From: AB-137-C09 sp964645625
GTDB taxonomy: Bacteria > Pseudomonadota > Zetaproteobacteria > Mariprofundales > Mariprofundaceae
Direction: 5' to 3'
NCBI GenBank assembly: GCA_964645625.1
Contig: CAZYAI010000046.1
Span: 1-18,638, forward strand
DNA: 18,638 nt
The notes beneath the pieces were generated by a model. That model had not been told where the DNA came from. It made no database searches and worked only from the letters and a program-made list of their open reading frames with translations. Each line of letters opens with the position of its first letter. The first letter of the stretch is position 1. Of the stretch, positions 5,024 through 13,126 are shown piece by piece. Position numbers and translations under genes: made by a program.

Positions 5024-7051
5024 CTAATAAATTTCTGGGAACTGAAGCTTGAGGCGGGCTAAATCTTCACGCAAACGGACATAGAGACTGCTGTCTTTGC
5101 TGGGGAGTTTTAGCGGTTTTTTCATCAGTGAATAACTGTCTTTGACGTGGGTGCGAAGCTTTTTATGCCATATACCTGTTTTGGTTTCCTCTTGCTGCAT
5201 ATCCGCCAATAAAATATGCGCTAAATGCACCAACATAATGGAAGCTTGTACGTCCGCAGGCCATGTTTCGGGTGAATGCCAACATGGGTGATGGTGAAAG
5301 TGAATAAAACGGTGGATGGTGCGTGGTAGCCGCCAGTGCAAGGCGAGCATCGTACCAATATCGATATGGGTATAGCCTAAAACTTCCCACTCGGCTTGTG
5401 GCCCTGGTGTGCCACGTTCAATTTCATCGGCTAGGCGTTGCAGGCGAGCATCACTTTCCATATGAACAATGGCGATTTTCCCGACATCATGCAACATACT
5501 AAATAGGCTAATGGATTGCGCATCGACCACGGAACTGTATGAGGCCATCGTACGTGCAAACATGGAGATTGCACGTGCGTGAAACCACAAACGTTGTATT
5601 TCGCTACGCTTCTTTTCATCACCGAACTCGGGGAGAACGCATTGAATAATCACATCGTGCGCCGCATTGATACCCATCATGGTAAACGCTAACGCCATTT
5701 GCTCCGCATTGTTGCTGTCTTCTTGTTTGACGTTGTTGATGTGCTTTAGGGTTTCGTTCATTTGAACACTGGCTAACACGCGTTCGCTTATTGCTTCATG
5801 CTTATCAATAAAACGTGCAAAATCGACCGCCGTTGCCGTCGGGTCGTCAAACATTTCATACAGTTTCGGCCAGATATCGGGAAGCTGAGGAATGTTGGCA
5901 ATACGTGAGCGTAAACCTTGCAGCGTTTTGGGGTGTAGCGATGGTAGGTTGCACATATCGACCATGTAATCATCAGGCAGAGCCTCTGGTGAGGCATGAT
6001 GAAACGACCAAATGAGACTTTCACGTGCATAGGCGGTGATATTGTTAAGCGTATCATCGCTGACGGAGGTGTCGATAAACACTTCGCCCAAGGTTTGTAA
6101 ATTAGAGAAACTATGAATTTCGCGTTCACCATCTAAAGAGAGGGGCTCTGCTGGCGCAATCGCTTGCAGTCGTTCGAGTACCTGTTGGCAGTTGGCAGGA
6201 CGCTCTTGTGCGTCTTTTTTGAGCAAGTCGCAGATCAATTCAGCTAAATCAGGGTTTATATCAGCATTGACTTCAGTAGGGTGTAAGGGGACAAGGGACA
6301 CCTGTTTTTGCAATACCTCAAATTCCCCTCCGCCTTCAGCAGTGAAGGGGAAGTGCCCTGTAGCAATGCGGTACAACACTACGCCTAAGGCATACAAATC
6401 GGTACGCGGCGTAACGTCGCCACCCACGACTTGCTCAGGTGCCATATAATAATAGCTGCCCATCAAACCACCGCTAGAATTGGCATGATCGCCATCCTTA
6501 TGCAGTTTGGCTAGACCAAAATCCATCAGTTTAATGCTGCCACCGTCGGTGACAAAAATATTGGAAAGTTTGAGGTCGCGGTGCACCATGCCCAGTTCAT
6601 GAGCCTTCGCCAGACCTGATAAAATGGATGAGCCAATCATGACAATGCCGTTGATGCTGGGAATGCCATGGTGATTGATATACAGCTTGAGGGTACAACC
6701 AATCAGCAGCTCGGTAATCAGAGCCATAATGCCATTTTGTTCGTACACGTCGAGTAGTGATAAAATAGCAGGGTGTTTAAGTTTGGACTGGGCCGATGCC
6801 TCTAAACGGAATCGCTCCATTTGCTGCGTGTTGCCCACCAAGTGACGGTGTAGCACTTTCATGGCGACCTCTGTGCCACGCAGTTCATCCATGGCACGAA
6901 AAACCATGCCAGCACCACCCTGACCAATACGCTCAATCAGGCGGTAATTACCCAGCTTGGGCGGTGAACCATCCTTACTCAGAATGTTGCCGCACAGCAA
7001 GCAAAAAGCCTGTGAATCTTTATACCATGTTCCGCAACTAAAGCACTGCAT
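5024..7051 (-). CDS. Zinc-ribbon Ser/Thr protein kinase with C-terminal HDOD domain
   Basis: A 675-residue predicted cytoplasmic signalling protein with three parts. Residues 3-20 form a zinc ribbon (C3xxC6 ... C17xxC20). Residues ~36-295 are a complete Hanks-type kinase: glycine loop G43xGxxG48, VAMK with K65, helix-C E84, catalytic loop HRDLKLSN (157-164, D159), DFG (177-179), APE (204-206) and D218. All catalytic residues are intact. Residues ~380-620 resemble an HDOD domain, with LHDVGKIA (520-527) and a His-rich FHHHP (585-589). No membrane segment or sensor domain is evident. The role is presumably phosphorylation of unknown targets; HDOD domains usually serve signalling scaffolds rather than hydrolysis. 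The gene stands alone, with 175 bases upstream and the DnaA-box cluster directly downstream of its stop. The start is fixed by the zinc ribbon. There is no strong Shine-Dalgarno. Confidence 0.9.
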   Translation of the reverse strand: MQCFSCGTWYKDSQAFCLLCGNILSKDGSPPKLGNYRLIERIGQGGAGMVFRAMDELRGTEVAMKVLHRHLVGNTQQMERFRLEASAQSKLKHPAILSLLDVYEQNGIMALITELLIGCTLKLYINHHGIPSINGIVMIGSSILSGLAKAHELGMVHRDLKLSNIFVTDGGSIKLMDFGLAKLHKDGDHANSSGGLMGSYYYMAPEQVVGGDVTPRTDLYALGVVLYRIATGHFPFTAEGGGEFEVLQKQVSLVPLHPTEVNADINPDLAELICDLLKKDAQERPANCQQVLERLQAIAPAEPLSLDGEREIHSFSNLQTLGEVFIDTSVSDDTLNNITAYARESLIWSFHHASPEALPDDYMVDMCNLPSLHPKTLQGLRSRIANIPQLPDIWPKLYEMFDDPTATAVDFARFIDKHEAISERVLASVQMNETLKHINNVKQEDSNNAEQMALAFTMMGINAAHDVIIQCVLPEFGDEKKRSEIQRLWFHARAISMFARTMASYSSVVDAQSISLFSMLHDVGKIAIVHMESDARLQRLADEIERGTPGPQAEWEVLGYTHIDIGTMLALHWRLPRTIHRFIHFHHHPCWHSPETWPADVQASIMLVHLAHILLADMQQEETKTGIWHKKLRTHVKDSYSLMKKPLKLPSKDSSLYVRLREDLARLKLQFPEIY

Positions 7052-7162
7052 GCTGCTGATTGTTACGCTTGCCCAAGCAAAGTCAAGATGATGACCGCAA
7101 GATAATTTGCAATATTGTCGTCCCTGTTAACATGGTTGTGTGATCCACGCAATAAACGGACG

Positions 7163-7220
7163 TGGCTTTCTGGTGCGCGGTGGCAACGATGTTTCATCGC
7201 ATGGAGTGACCAGAAAGCCA
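7163..7220. repeat. Nested inverted repeat (12-bp outer stem, inner hairpin)
   Basis: TGGCTTTCTGGT (7163-7174) is perfectly complementary to ACCAGAAAGCCA (7209-7220). Inside the 34-base loop a second hairpin forms, CGATG-TTT-CATCG (7187-7199). It begins 6 bases beyond the stop of the 71-residue gene and lies between two operons. On the minus strand no T-tract follows the stem, so it is not a textbook terminator. On the plus strand it is followed by TCTTTGTT, but no plus-strand gene precedes it. It could be a 3' mRNA-stabilising structure, a factor-assisted terminator or a small structured RNA. Confidence 0.75.
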
Positions 7221-7226
7221 TCTTTG

Positions 7227-7442
7227 TTAATAGCGTTCGATGATATGAATAATATCACGTGCTGCTTTTTCTGATATTTCGGCAGCATTACGAATTGCGC
7301 TTAAGGTTGAGGTGTCAATCGCTGATTCAATCATCAACGTTAGTGCCTCAAAGTGTTCATTGCCTACCGCCGCGATCGCATCATCATCCAGCAGTGATTT
7401 GAAGCGCGCTACAATTTGTTGTGCATGTTGATTTTCATTCAT
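7227..7442 (-). CDS. Small protein of unknown function in nhaA-ppk2 operon
   Basis: A 71-residue protein I do not recognise. It has no signal peptide, membrane segment, Cys, Trp or obvious motif. The composition (many Ala, Ile, Glu, few Gly/Pro) suggests two or three amphipathic helices, with a longer one over about residues 36-70. It is convincing as a gene for two reasons: a near-perfect Shine-Dalgarno AGGAGG lies 8 bases before its ATG, and its start overlaps the ppk2 stop by 4 bases. It is the last gene of the nhaA-ppk2 transcript, just before the nested inverted repeat. A partner or regulator of the polyphosphate kinase is possible, but only position supports that. Confidence 0.75.
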   Translation of the reverse strand: MNENQHAQQIVARFKSLLDDDAIAAVGNEHFEALTLMIESAIDTSTLSAIRNAAEISEKAARDIIHIIERY

Positions 7443-8359
7443 GACCGTTCCTCCTGTACATGTAGTACGTCTTGCATCAAGTGATGCTCACCTCTTTCAA
7501 ACACATTGGCGGCATTGCCTACAATCAAGGGGTCGGCGGGCGTTGCTACTGCGGTGTTTTTGTTGGGGTAATCTAATTGCGATAAAAAGTGCCGCATGCA
7601 GTTGATGCGGGCACGTTTTTTGTCATCTGACTTAATTACCGTCCATGGTGCATCATTGGTGTCGGTATAAAAGAACATCGCTTCTTTGGCGGCTGTGTAA
7701 TCATCCCATTTATCCAAACTGGCAAGGTCAACGGGAGATAACTTCCATTGCTTCAAGGGATCAACACGGCGAGCCTGGAAGCGGCGGAACTGCTCCTCAC
7801 GAGAGACCGAGAACCAATATTTGAATACAATGATTCCTTCATTCACCAGCATGCGTTCTAATTGTGGGCACTGACGCATAAACTCTAGGTAGGCTTGGGA
7901 TGAGCAAAAGCCCATGACGCGTTCAACACCTGCACGGTTGTACCACGAGCGGTCAAAGAGCAACATTTCACCCTTGGTGGGGAGGTGCTGGATGTAGCGT
8001 TGAAAGAACCACTGCCCCATTTCTCGTTCAGTGGGTTTTTCTAAGGCGACGACACGAGCATGGCGAGGGTTCAGGTGCTCCATAAAACGTTTGATTGTAC
8101 CGCCTTTACCTGCGGCATCACGCCCTTCAAACAACATGATGACACGTTGACCTGTTTCGCGCACCCATCCTTGAACCTTGAGCAACTCCACTTGCAGCTC
8201 ACTTTTTAGCGTTTCATATTCGTCGCGCTTCATTTTTGATTCGTAGGGGTAAATACCAGCAGCGTAATAATCTTTGAAGCTCTTTTTGGTGGTGCCTGCA
8301 ATCAGTGGCAGCGTTGCCTCCATATCCACTTCGGGGTTGTGTTCGTGATCGTTACTCAT
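7439..8359 (-). CDS. ppk2: Polyphosphate kinase 2 family protein
   Basis: A 306-residue cytoplasmic P-loop kinase. PPK2 enzymes transfer phosphate between polyphosphate and nucleotides, most often using polyphosphate to make GTP or ATP from the diphosphates. Visible motifs are Walker A GRDAAGKGG (79-87, K85), the lid-region segment EREMGQWFFQRYIQHLP (111-127), and Walker B MLLFDRSWYNRAGVE (132-146) with D136 and R137. Downstream are YWFSVSREEQFRRF (181-194) and SPVDLASLDKWDDY (208-221), typical of single-domain PPK2 proteins. The subclass, and so ADP or GDP versus AMP preference, cannot be decided here. The ATG at 8359 has AGGAG 6 bases upstream and overlaps the nhaA stop by 4 bases. The C-terminal 40 residues look non-conserved. 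Confidence 0.93.
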   Translation of the reverse strand: MSNDHEHNPEVDMEATLPLIAGTTKKSFKDYYAAGIYPYESKMKRDEYETLKSELQVELLKVQGWVRETGQRVIMLFEGRDAAGKGGTIKRFMEHLNPRHARVVALEKPTEREMGQWFFQRYIQHLPTKGEMLLFDRSWYNRAGVERVMGFCSSQAYLEFMRQCPQLERMLVNEGIIVFKYWFSVSREEQFRRFQARRVDPLKQWKLSPVDLASLDKWDDYTAAKEAMFFYTDTNDAPWTVIKSDDKKRARINCMRHFLSQLDYPNKNTAVATPADPLIVGNAANVFERGEHHLMQDVLHVQEERS

Positions 8360-9546
8360 GGTGTACTCCTAGTTGGTAAACTCGTACGCAAAATGATATA
8401 CCCCAATAGTCCTGATGCCAAGGAGCCAATGATAATACCCAAACGTTCATCAAATAGATGGTTTACGCCTGTCGCTTCAAAGGCCAAAGAGCCGATAAAT
8501 AAGCTCATGGTGAAGCCAATACCGCACAGAGCAGCAGTGCCATAGAGCGACAGCCAAGAGACTCCTATGGGTAATTGTGACCAGCCGCTACGAATCACCA
8601 GCCAGCAAACGCCGAATACCCCCAGCTGTTTGCCAATAAATAGGCTTAGTGCAATCCCCAAAGGCACACGGTGGGTAACTGCATCCCAACCGATATTGGT
8701 GATGTTGATGCCGGCATTAGCAAAAGCAAACAGTGGTAAGATGAAAAATGCCACCACACCATGAAGGTCATGCTTCATATCTTGCAGCATGGAGCTGTTA
8801 TGCGTGCCAGATGGTGTGTTCGGAATAAACATCGCTAAGACAACCCCTGCTAACGTGGCATGAACGCCTGATTTGAGCATCGATACCCACATCACAACGC
8901 CGACCAGTATGTAAGCACTTTTCGCAGTGATCTTCCAATACCTAAACAACGCCAATAAAGCGATACAAACCGTTGCAAGAATCAATGCGGGAAGGGCGAT
9001 ATGCGCGGTATAAAATAGTGCAATAATCACAATCGCACCAATATCATCAAAAATAGCCAAGGAAGTAAGGAATACCTTTAGGCTGCTTGGAACCCTGCTC
9101 CCTAAGAGTGATAATACGCCTAAGGCAAAAGCAATGTCAGTCGCCGCTGGAATGGCCCAACCGCGCATGGTGGTGGGATCGCTGTGATTGAAATAAAAGT
9201 AAATCATGGCTGGAACCAACATGCCGCCAATAGCCCCAGCAGCAGGCAGCACAATGTTTTTCGGCTCTGATAATTCGCCTTCTAGCCACTCTTGTTTTAA
9301 CTCCAAAGCGACAAGAAAGAAGAATAATGCCATCAAGCCATCATTCACCCATAACAACAATGGTTTAGATAGCTCCCAAACACCAAAACGAACAGCTACG
9401 GGGGTATCCAACAATAAACTATAATAGCTACCAGCAGGGGAGTTAGCGATAATAACGGCTAATAAAGCAGCCGCCATTAACATAATGCCGCCAGCAGCCT
9501 CGAGTTTGAAAAAGTTTTGCCAATTGAGTGAGTTAGGTGGAAACAT
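8356..9546 (-). CDS. nhaA: Na+/H+ antiporter NhaA
   Basis: A 396-residue inner-membrane antiporter, close to the ~388 of E. coli NhaA. It expels Na+ (or Li+) in exchange for protons, for salt and alkaline-pH tolerance. Family marks are the N-terminal NFFKLEAAGGI (11-21), WVNDGLMALFFFLVALELK (66-84), ATDIAFALGVL with D137, the ion-binding pair in FDDIGAI (D167, D168), SGVHATLAGV (226-235, H229 at the pH-sensing histidine position) and CGIGFTMSLFIG near the C-terminus. An upstream ATG at 9606 would add 20 polar residues. I prefer 9546 because AAAAAGG lies 6 bases upstream and the protein then starts at the usual place. It is first in a three-gene operon with ppk2 and the small protein, behind a candidate sigma-70 promoter. 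Confidence 0.95.
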   Translation of the reverse strand: MFPPNSLNWQNFFKLEAAGGIMLMAAALLAVIIANSPAGSYYSLLLDTPVAVRFGVWELSKPLLLWVNDGLMALFFFLVALELKQEWLEGELSEPKNIVLPAAGAIGGMLVPAMIYFYFNHSDPTTMRGWAIPAATDIAFALGVLSLLGSRVPSSLKVFLTSLAIFDDIGAIVIIALFYTAHIALPALILATVCIALLALFRYWKITAKSAYILVGVVMWVSMLKSGVHATLAGVVLAMFIPNTPSGTHNSSMLQDMKHDLHGVVAFFILPLFAFANAGINITNIGWDAVTHRVPLGIALSLFIGKQLGVFGVCWLVIRSGWSQLPIGVSWLSLYGTAALCGIGFTMSLFIGSLAFEATGVNHLFDERLGIIIGSLASGLLGYIILRTSLPTRSTP

Positions 9547-9577
9547 GCGATACCTTTTTATCTTGATGTGATGCACG

Positions 9578-9606
9578 GTTATATACGTGATTTTTTTGAC
9601 TAGCAA
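9578..9606 (-). promoter_or_regulatory. Candidate sigma-70 promoter for nhaA-ppk2 operon
   Basis: On the minus strand, TTGCTA (9601-9606, -35, 4/6) and TATAAC (9578-9583, -10, 5/6) are separated by 17 bases. A start a few bases later would leave a leader of about 25 bases before nhaA. CACG and CGTG half-sites flank the -10 (CACG-TATATAAC-CGTG), which could be an operator. Confidence 0.45.
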
Positions 9607-9610
9607 TGGC

Positions 9611-9680
9611 TCATTGCGGATTTGACCCGCAATCTAGGGAACAGACGCAAGACTGGATACTGCATCGAGTGCAGTATGAC
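9611..9680. repeat. REP-like two-hairpin repeat, copy A
   Basis: A 70-base element from tcattgcgga to agtatgac. It contains two palindromes: TTGCGG...CCGCAA at 9614-9632, and the perfect ATACTGCA-TCGAG-TGCAGTAT at 9658-9678. It lies in the gap between polA and nhaA. It is roughly 80% identical to copy B 84 bases away, and its right half resembles the elements upstream of polA. Confidence 0.85.
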
Positions 9681-9694
9681 CGAGGGAACCTACG

Positions 9695-9764
9695 TCATTG
9701 CGGACTTGATCCGTGTTCTAGGGAACAGACGCAAGACTGGATGTTGAATCAAGCGAGATATGAC
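9695..9764. repeat. REP-like two-hairpin repeat, copy B
   Basis: The same 70-base length and orientation as copy A. The central 26 bases from 9717 (the block beginning tctagggaac) are identical in both copies. Its second palindrome has decayed (atgttgaatcaagcgagatat), so only the first hairpin is partly kept. This points to an old duplication with loss of constraint on one hairpin. Confidence 0.85.
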
Positions 9765-9829
9765 GAACTTTTAGATTACGATGGCGTTTTATCTTATGCC
9801 GTATAAAAATTCCCCCAAGTCTTGCGTAA

Positions 9830-12574
9830 CTACAAACTGTGCGCCTCAAACCAGTTGCGACCACTGTCGATGTCCACAATCAGCGGTACACGCAATGACA
9901 CCACTGATTCCATGACCTCACGCATCAGCGCGCTAACCGCTGGTGCATCGGCTTCGGGGCATTCGACGATTAACTCATCATGCACTTGCAAAATCAAATG
10001 GGCATCAGGGTAACGTGTGGTGAGTTGCGCCTGTAGCTGCACCATAGCCAATTTGATAATATCGGCAGCGGAACCTTGTAGTGGTGCATTGATTGCCGTG
10101 CGTTCGGCATAACTGCGTAAAGCACCTTGCTTGCTGTTGATGTCGGGCAGGTGAATGCGATGGTCACATAAGGTCGCTACCCAGCCTTGTTCCCGCGCTT
10201 GTTGCAATGTTTGATTCATGAACCCTTGCACTTTGGCGTAGCGGGCAAAATAGGTGTCAATAAACCGTTGCGCTTCTTGCCGAGAAACCCCCAGTTGCTT
10301 GGCTAAACCAAACGCACTCATGCCATATAAAATGCCGAAGTTGACCGCCTTGGCTTGCCTGCGCATTTCACCTGTGACGGCATCTAAGGGGAGTTGATGA
10401 ACCTCTGCTGCGGTGGCGCGATGAATGTCTTCGCCCTGTTGGAATGCTTGAACCAAACGTTCGTCGGCAGAAAAATGCGCCATCAGTCGTAATTCGATTT
10501 GTGAATAATCCGCCGCTAATAACACCGAACCCTCAGGCGCAATAAAGGCTTTGCGAATTTCGCGTCCTTCTTCGCTACGGGCAGGGATGTTCTGCAAGTT
10601 TGGTTCAGAGGAAGACAAACGTCCTGTTGTTGTAACCGCCTGATTGTAACTGGTGTGAACCCGTCCTGTTTGCGGGTGAATAAGGGCTGCTAAGGCATCG
10701 GTGTAGGTTGATTTTAACTTGCTTAAACTACGGGCTTCAACAATCAAGCGTGGTACTTCGTGTTGCTCTGCCAGTGCTTCAAGAACGCTATGGGTGGTTG
10801 ACCATTGCCCCGTCTTGGTTTTTTTGCCGCCCTCTAGTCCTAATGTTTCAAACAACAATACGCCTAATTGCTTGGGTGATTGAATGTTAAATACTTCCCC
10901 TGCCGCTTCATGGATAGCAGTTTCTAAGTGCTCAATGCGTTTGCCAAATTTAGCAGATAATGCGACCAAATAATCAGCGTTTAGACGCACGCCATGCCAT
11001 TCCATATCTGCCAACACATCGGATAATGGCAATTCAATTGCATCATGGCGCACCATGCGTTCGCCCAAATCATGGCGTAAACGCTGTGCCAGTTGCCAAG
11101 CAATCGCTGCATCTTCGCAAGCATAAGGGGTGGCAACATCCAATGGGACTTGACTAAACAGCCGTTGCTTACGCCCTTTGCCTGCGACATCTTCAAAACT
11201 GATACACTGATGTTCGAAGAAATCCGCTGCCAATCGGTCAAGGCTGGGTGGGTATTTGCCCGCTTGCAGGCAATAGGCTTGCAACATCGAATCAGCGACC
11301 ACGCCATGCAGTTCGATACCACAACGGCGTAATACTTGGCGGTCAAACTTGAGGTTATGTCCACATTTAGGGAAGTCAGCACCTTCTAAAATTGGGCGCA
11401 GTGCAGCTAAAACCGTCGCTTTATCAAGCTGTTTGGGTGTTTCGCCATCGGCTTCACTCGCCACATGCGCAACAGGAATATACCACGCTTCATCCGCTGA
11501 TACTGCAAATGACAACCCCACTAAATCCGCATCGTGGATGTTTAAGGCGGTGGTCTCGGTATCCAAAGCAATCAGTGTAGCTTGGCGCAGGCGTTGGCAC
11601 AGTGCATCCAAAGTAGCTTGCTCGGTGACGCAATGATCGATGCGAGTGGTGCTTGGACTTGGTTCTGCGGTAACAGGTTCGCTTGCGATGGGGGTGTTGT
11701 CGGCTTGCTCATTGCTTGGCTCGTCATCGGCGAACTCGGCAGTCATGCGGCGGAACTCTAAGCGTTGAAACAAGCTGTGCAGGGCGGGGCGATTGGGTGA
11801 TTGCAATGCCAAATCATCCAAGCTCACGGGCAGCGTTACATCGCGCTCTAATGCAACCAAACGATACGATAATCTCGCGTTGTCACGGTGTTCAATAATC
11901 GATTCGCGGCGTTTTGTCTGTTTGATTGAAGAGGCATTTTCCAAAATACCTTCCAGATTACCCCAATCTTTGAGCAACTGCACCGCTGTTTTTGGCCCAA
12001 TACCTGGGATGCCTGGAATGTTGTCTGCCGTATCGCCTGCTAATGCCAGCAGATCATGAATACCTTCAGGACCCACACCCCATTTTTCTTTTACTTCATC
12101 AGGGCCGTATTCTTTGTTACGCATGGTATCGAGCATCCACACCTTGTCGCTGACTAATTGCATCAAATCTTTATCGGTGGATACGATGCTAACATCCCAA
12201 CCTTGTTGCTCGGCACGGGTGGCTAAGGTCGCAATCACATCATCTGCTTCATAATCCTCAATGCATAAGCGCGGCAAGCGGAAACCATCAGTGACCTCAA
12301 AAATCGTTGGCCATTGGGCAGCCAGATCTTCAGGCATCGGCGGGCGATGCGCCTTGTATTCACTGTAGAGTCGATTGCGAAAGGTGCCGCCTTTGGGGTC
12401 GAAAATCACTGCCACATGGGTGGGCATTAAGCGGTCGAGTACGCTGCGCACCATTTGCACATAACCAAAGACCGCATTGGTCGGCTCGCCTTTGCTGTTG
12501 CTTAAATTATGACGCACGGCATGAAATGCCCGAAATACATAATTAGGTCCATCAATCAATACAAGGTGCGGCAT
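9830..12574 (-). CDS. polA: DNA polymerase I
   Basis: A 914-residue three-domain polymerase for Okazaki-fragment processing and repair synthesis. Residues 1-~280 are the 5' nuclease domain, with LIDGPNYVFRAFHA (6-19), EDYEADDVIA (106-115), STDKDLMQL (132-140) and GIPGIGPKTA (188-197). Residues ~315-505 are the 3'-5' proofreading domain with all acidic residues kept: D338 and E340 (LDTETT), D411 (GHNLKFD) and D488 (YACEDA). The polymerase domain has TTTGRLSSSEPNLQNIP (648-664), motif A AADYSQIELR (687-696, D689), O-helix RRQAKAVNFGILYG (738-751) and motif C QVHDELIVE (863-871). One oddity is CDHRIHLPDI (803-812), where a GRRxxLP segment is usual. The ATG has TTTTTGGAG 6 bases upstream. A linker at 285-315 is polar and low-complexity. 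Confidence 0.98.
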   Translation of the reverse strand: MPHLVLIDGPNYVFRAFHAVRHNLSNSKGEPTNAVFGYVQMVRSVLDRLMPTHVAVIFDPKGGTFRNRLYSEYKAHRPPMPEDLAAQWPTIFEVTDGFRLPRLCIEDYEADDVIATLATRAEQQGWDVSIVSTDKDLMQLVSDKVWMLDTMRNKEYGPDEVKEKWGVGPEGIHDLLALAGDTADNIPGIPGIGPKTAVQLLKDWGNLEGILENASSIKQTKRRESIIEHRDNARLSYRLVALERDVTLPVSLDDLALQSPNRPALHSLFQRLEFRRMTAEFADDEPSNEQADNTPIASEPVTAEPSPSTTRIDHCVTEQATLDALCQRLRQATLIALDTETTALNIHDADLVGLSFAVSADEAWYIPVAHVASEADGETPKQLDKATVLAALRPILEGADFPKCGHNLKFDRQVLRRCGIELHGVVADSMLQAYCLQAGKYPPSLDRLAADFFEHQCISFEDVAGKGRKQRLFSQVPLDVATPYACEDAAIAWQLAQRLRHDLGERMVRHDAIELPLSDVLADMEWHGVRLNADYLVALSAKFGKRIEHLETAIHEAAGEVFNIQSPKQLGVLLFETLGLEGGKKTKTGQWSTTHSVLEALAEQHEVPRLIVEARSLSKLKSTYTDALAALIHPQTGRVHTSYNQAVTTTGRLSSSEPNLQNIPARSEEGREIRKAFIAPEGSVLLAADYSQIELRLMAHFSADERLVQAFQQGEDIHRATAAEVHQLPLDAVTGEMRRQAKAVNFGILYGMSAFGLAKQLGVSRQEAQRFIDTYFARYAKVQGFMNQTLQQAREQGWVATLCDHRIHLPDINSKQGALRSYAERTAINAPLQGSAADIIKLAMVQLQAQLTTRYPDAHLILQVHDELIVECPEADAPAVSALMREVMESVVSLRVPLIVDIDSGRNWFEAHSL

Positions 12575-12646
12575 AAGAACTCCAAAAAGGGTGGGAAATA
12601 ATGGTTACAAAATAATTCAGCGATTTGCGTTGCTTAACATGCTTCG

Positions 12647-12715
12647 CTGGATTGCGGATCAAGTCCGCTATGACGTGTTTTTTTTGCGTCATACCGCACT
12701 TGATGCGGTATTCAG
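12647..12715. repeat. Inverted pair of REP-like hairpins between yggU and polA
   Basis: Left arm 12647-12675 (ctggattgcggatcaag...) and right arm 12687-12715 (cgtcataccgcacttg...) are inverted copies of the right half of the 9611-9680 element. They match at 23 of 29 positions around an 11-base loop containing T8. Each arm is also its own hairpin (GCGGA-TCAAG-TCCGC and ACCGCA-TCAAG-TGCGGT), and several differences between the arms are paired swaps that keep each hairpin intact. It sits in the 240-base gap upstream of polA, where it could attenuate read-through or simply be a mobile repeat. I see no clear polA promoter in this gap. Confidence 0.85.
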
Positions 12716-12814
12716 CCTTGGGTTTGTTCACTCAGTCATGACGTATTGTTACTCAAAAAGTTATGTGTAGAACCATGCGTGCGTAACATCAGTTAAAAGG
12801 GAAAACTTGTGTTC

Positions 12815-13126
12815 TTACTTGCCACTCAACCATTGTTCAATTGCTTGCTGTAAGGTAGCAGGGTCACCTTCGATGAAGCAACGTTTGCTGCGTGATTGAT
12901 GACCAGAGACAATCGTCACGTTCGTTTTGGCGACACCCACACCTTTGGCAACGGCTACAGCAATGGCAGCATTGGCTTTGCCATCTTGCGCTGCATCACG
13001 CACAGCGACCTTCAGAGCGTCGCCGTGTAAGCCGCGTAAACCCGCTTGGCGTGCACCTGGTTGCGCATGAAGACGCAGGTACACACCATTTTCTGCTAAT
13101 GTGAGGTAAGGTGGCGTGTCACTCAC
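12815..13126 (-). CDS. yggU: DUF167 / YggU family protein
   Basis: A 103-residue small alpha/beta protein of unknown function. The family pattern is visible: a hydrophobic strand then LHAQPGARQAGL (19-30), the core HGDALKVAVRDAAQDGKANAAI (34-55), and VTIVSGHQSRSKRCFIEG (69-86). The Lys/Asn of DGKAN and the SGHxSRxK segment are the most conserved points of DUF167. Its start overlaps the yggT stop by 4 bases. The yggS-proC-yggT-yggU order is widely conserved in proteobacteria, which supports the call more than any known activity. Confidence 0.92.
   Translation of the reverse strand: MSDTPPYLTLAENGVYLRLHAQPGARQAGLRGLHGDALKVAVRDAAQDGKANAAIAVAVAKGVGVAKTNVTIVSGHQSRSKRCFIEGDPATLQQAIEQWLSGK

Noticed and set aside
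7059..7086. TTGACT / TAACAAT as a promoter for the kinase gene
   Set aside because: The spacer is only 15 bases, and transcription would start almost on the ATG, leaving no leader.
9547..9606. Longer NhaA starting at 9606
   Set aside because: The extra 20 residues are polar and atypical, would overlap the candidate promoter, and have no good ribosome-binding site. The start at 9546 does.
9606..9806. Plus-strand 66-codon reading frame with internally repeated HCG-DP-SREQTQDW
   Set aside because: It is simply the translation of the two 70-base hairpin repeats. The peptide repeats because the DNA does, and there is no ribosome-binding site or family match.
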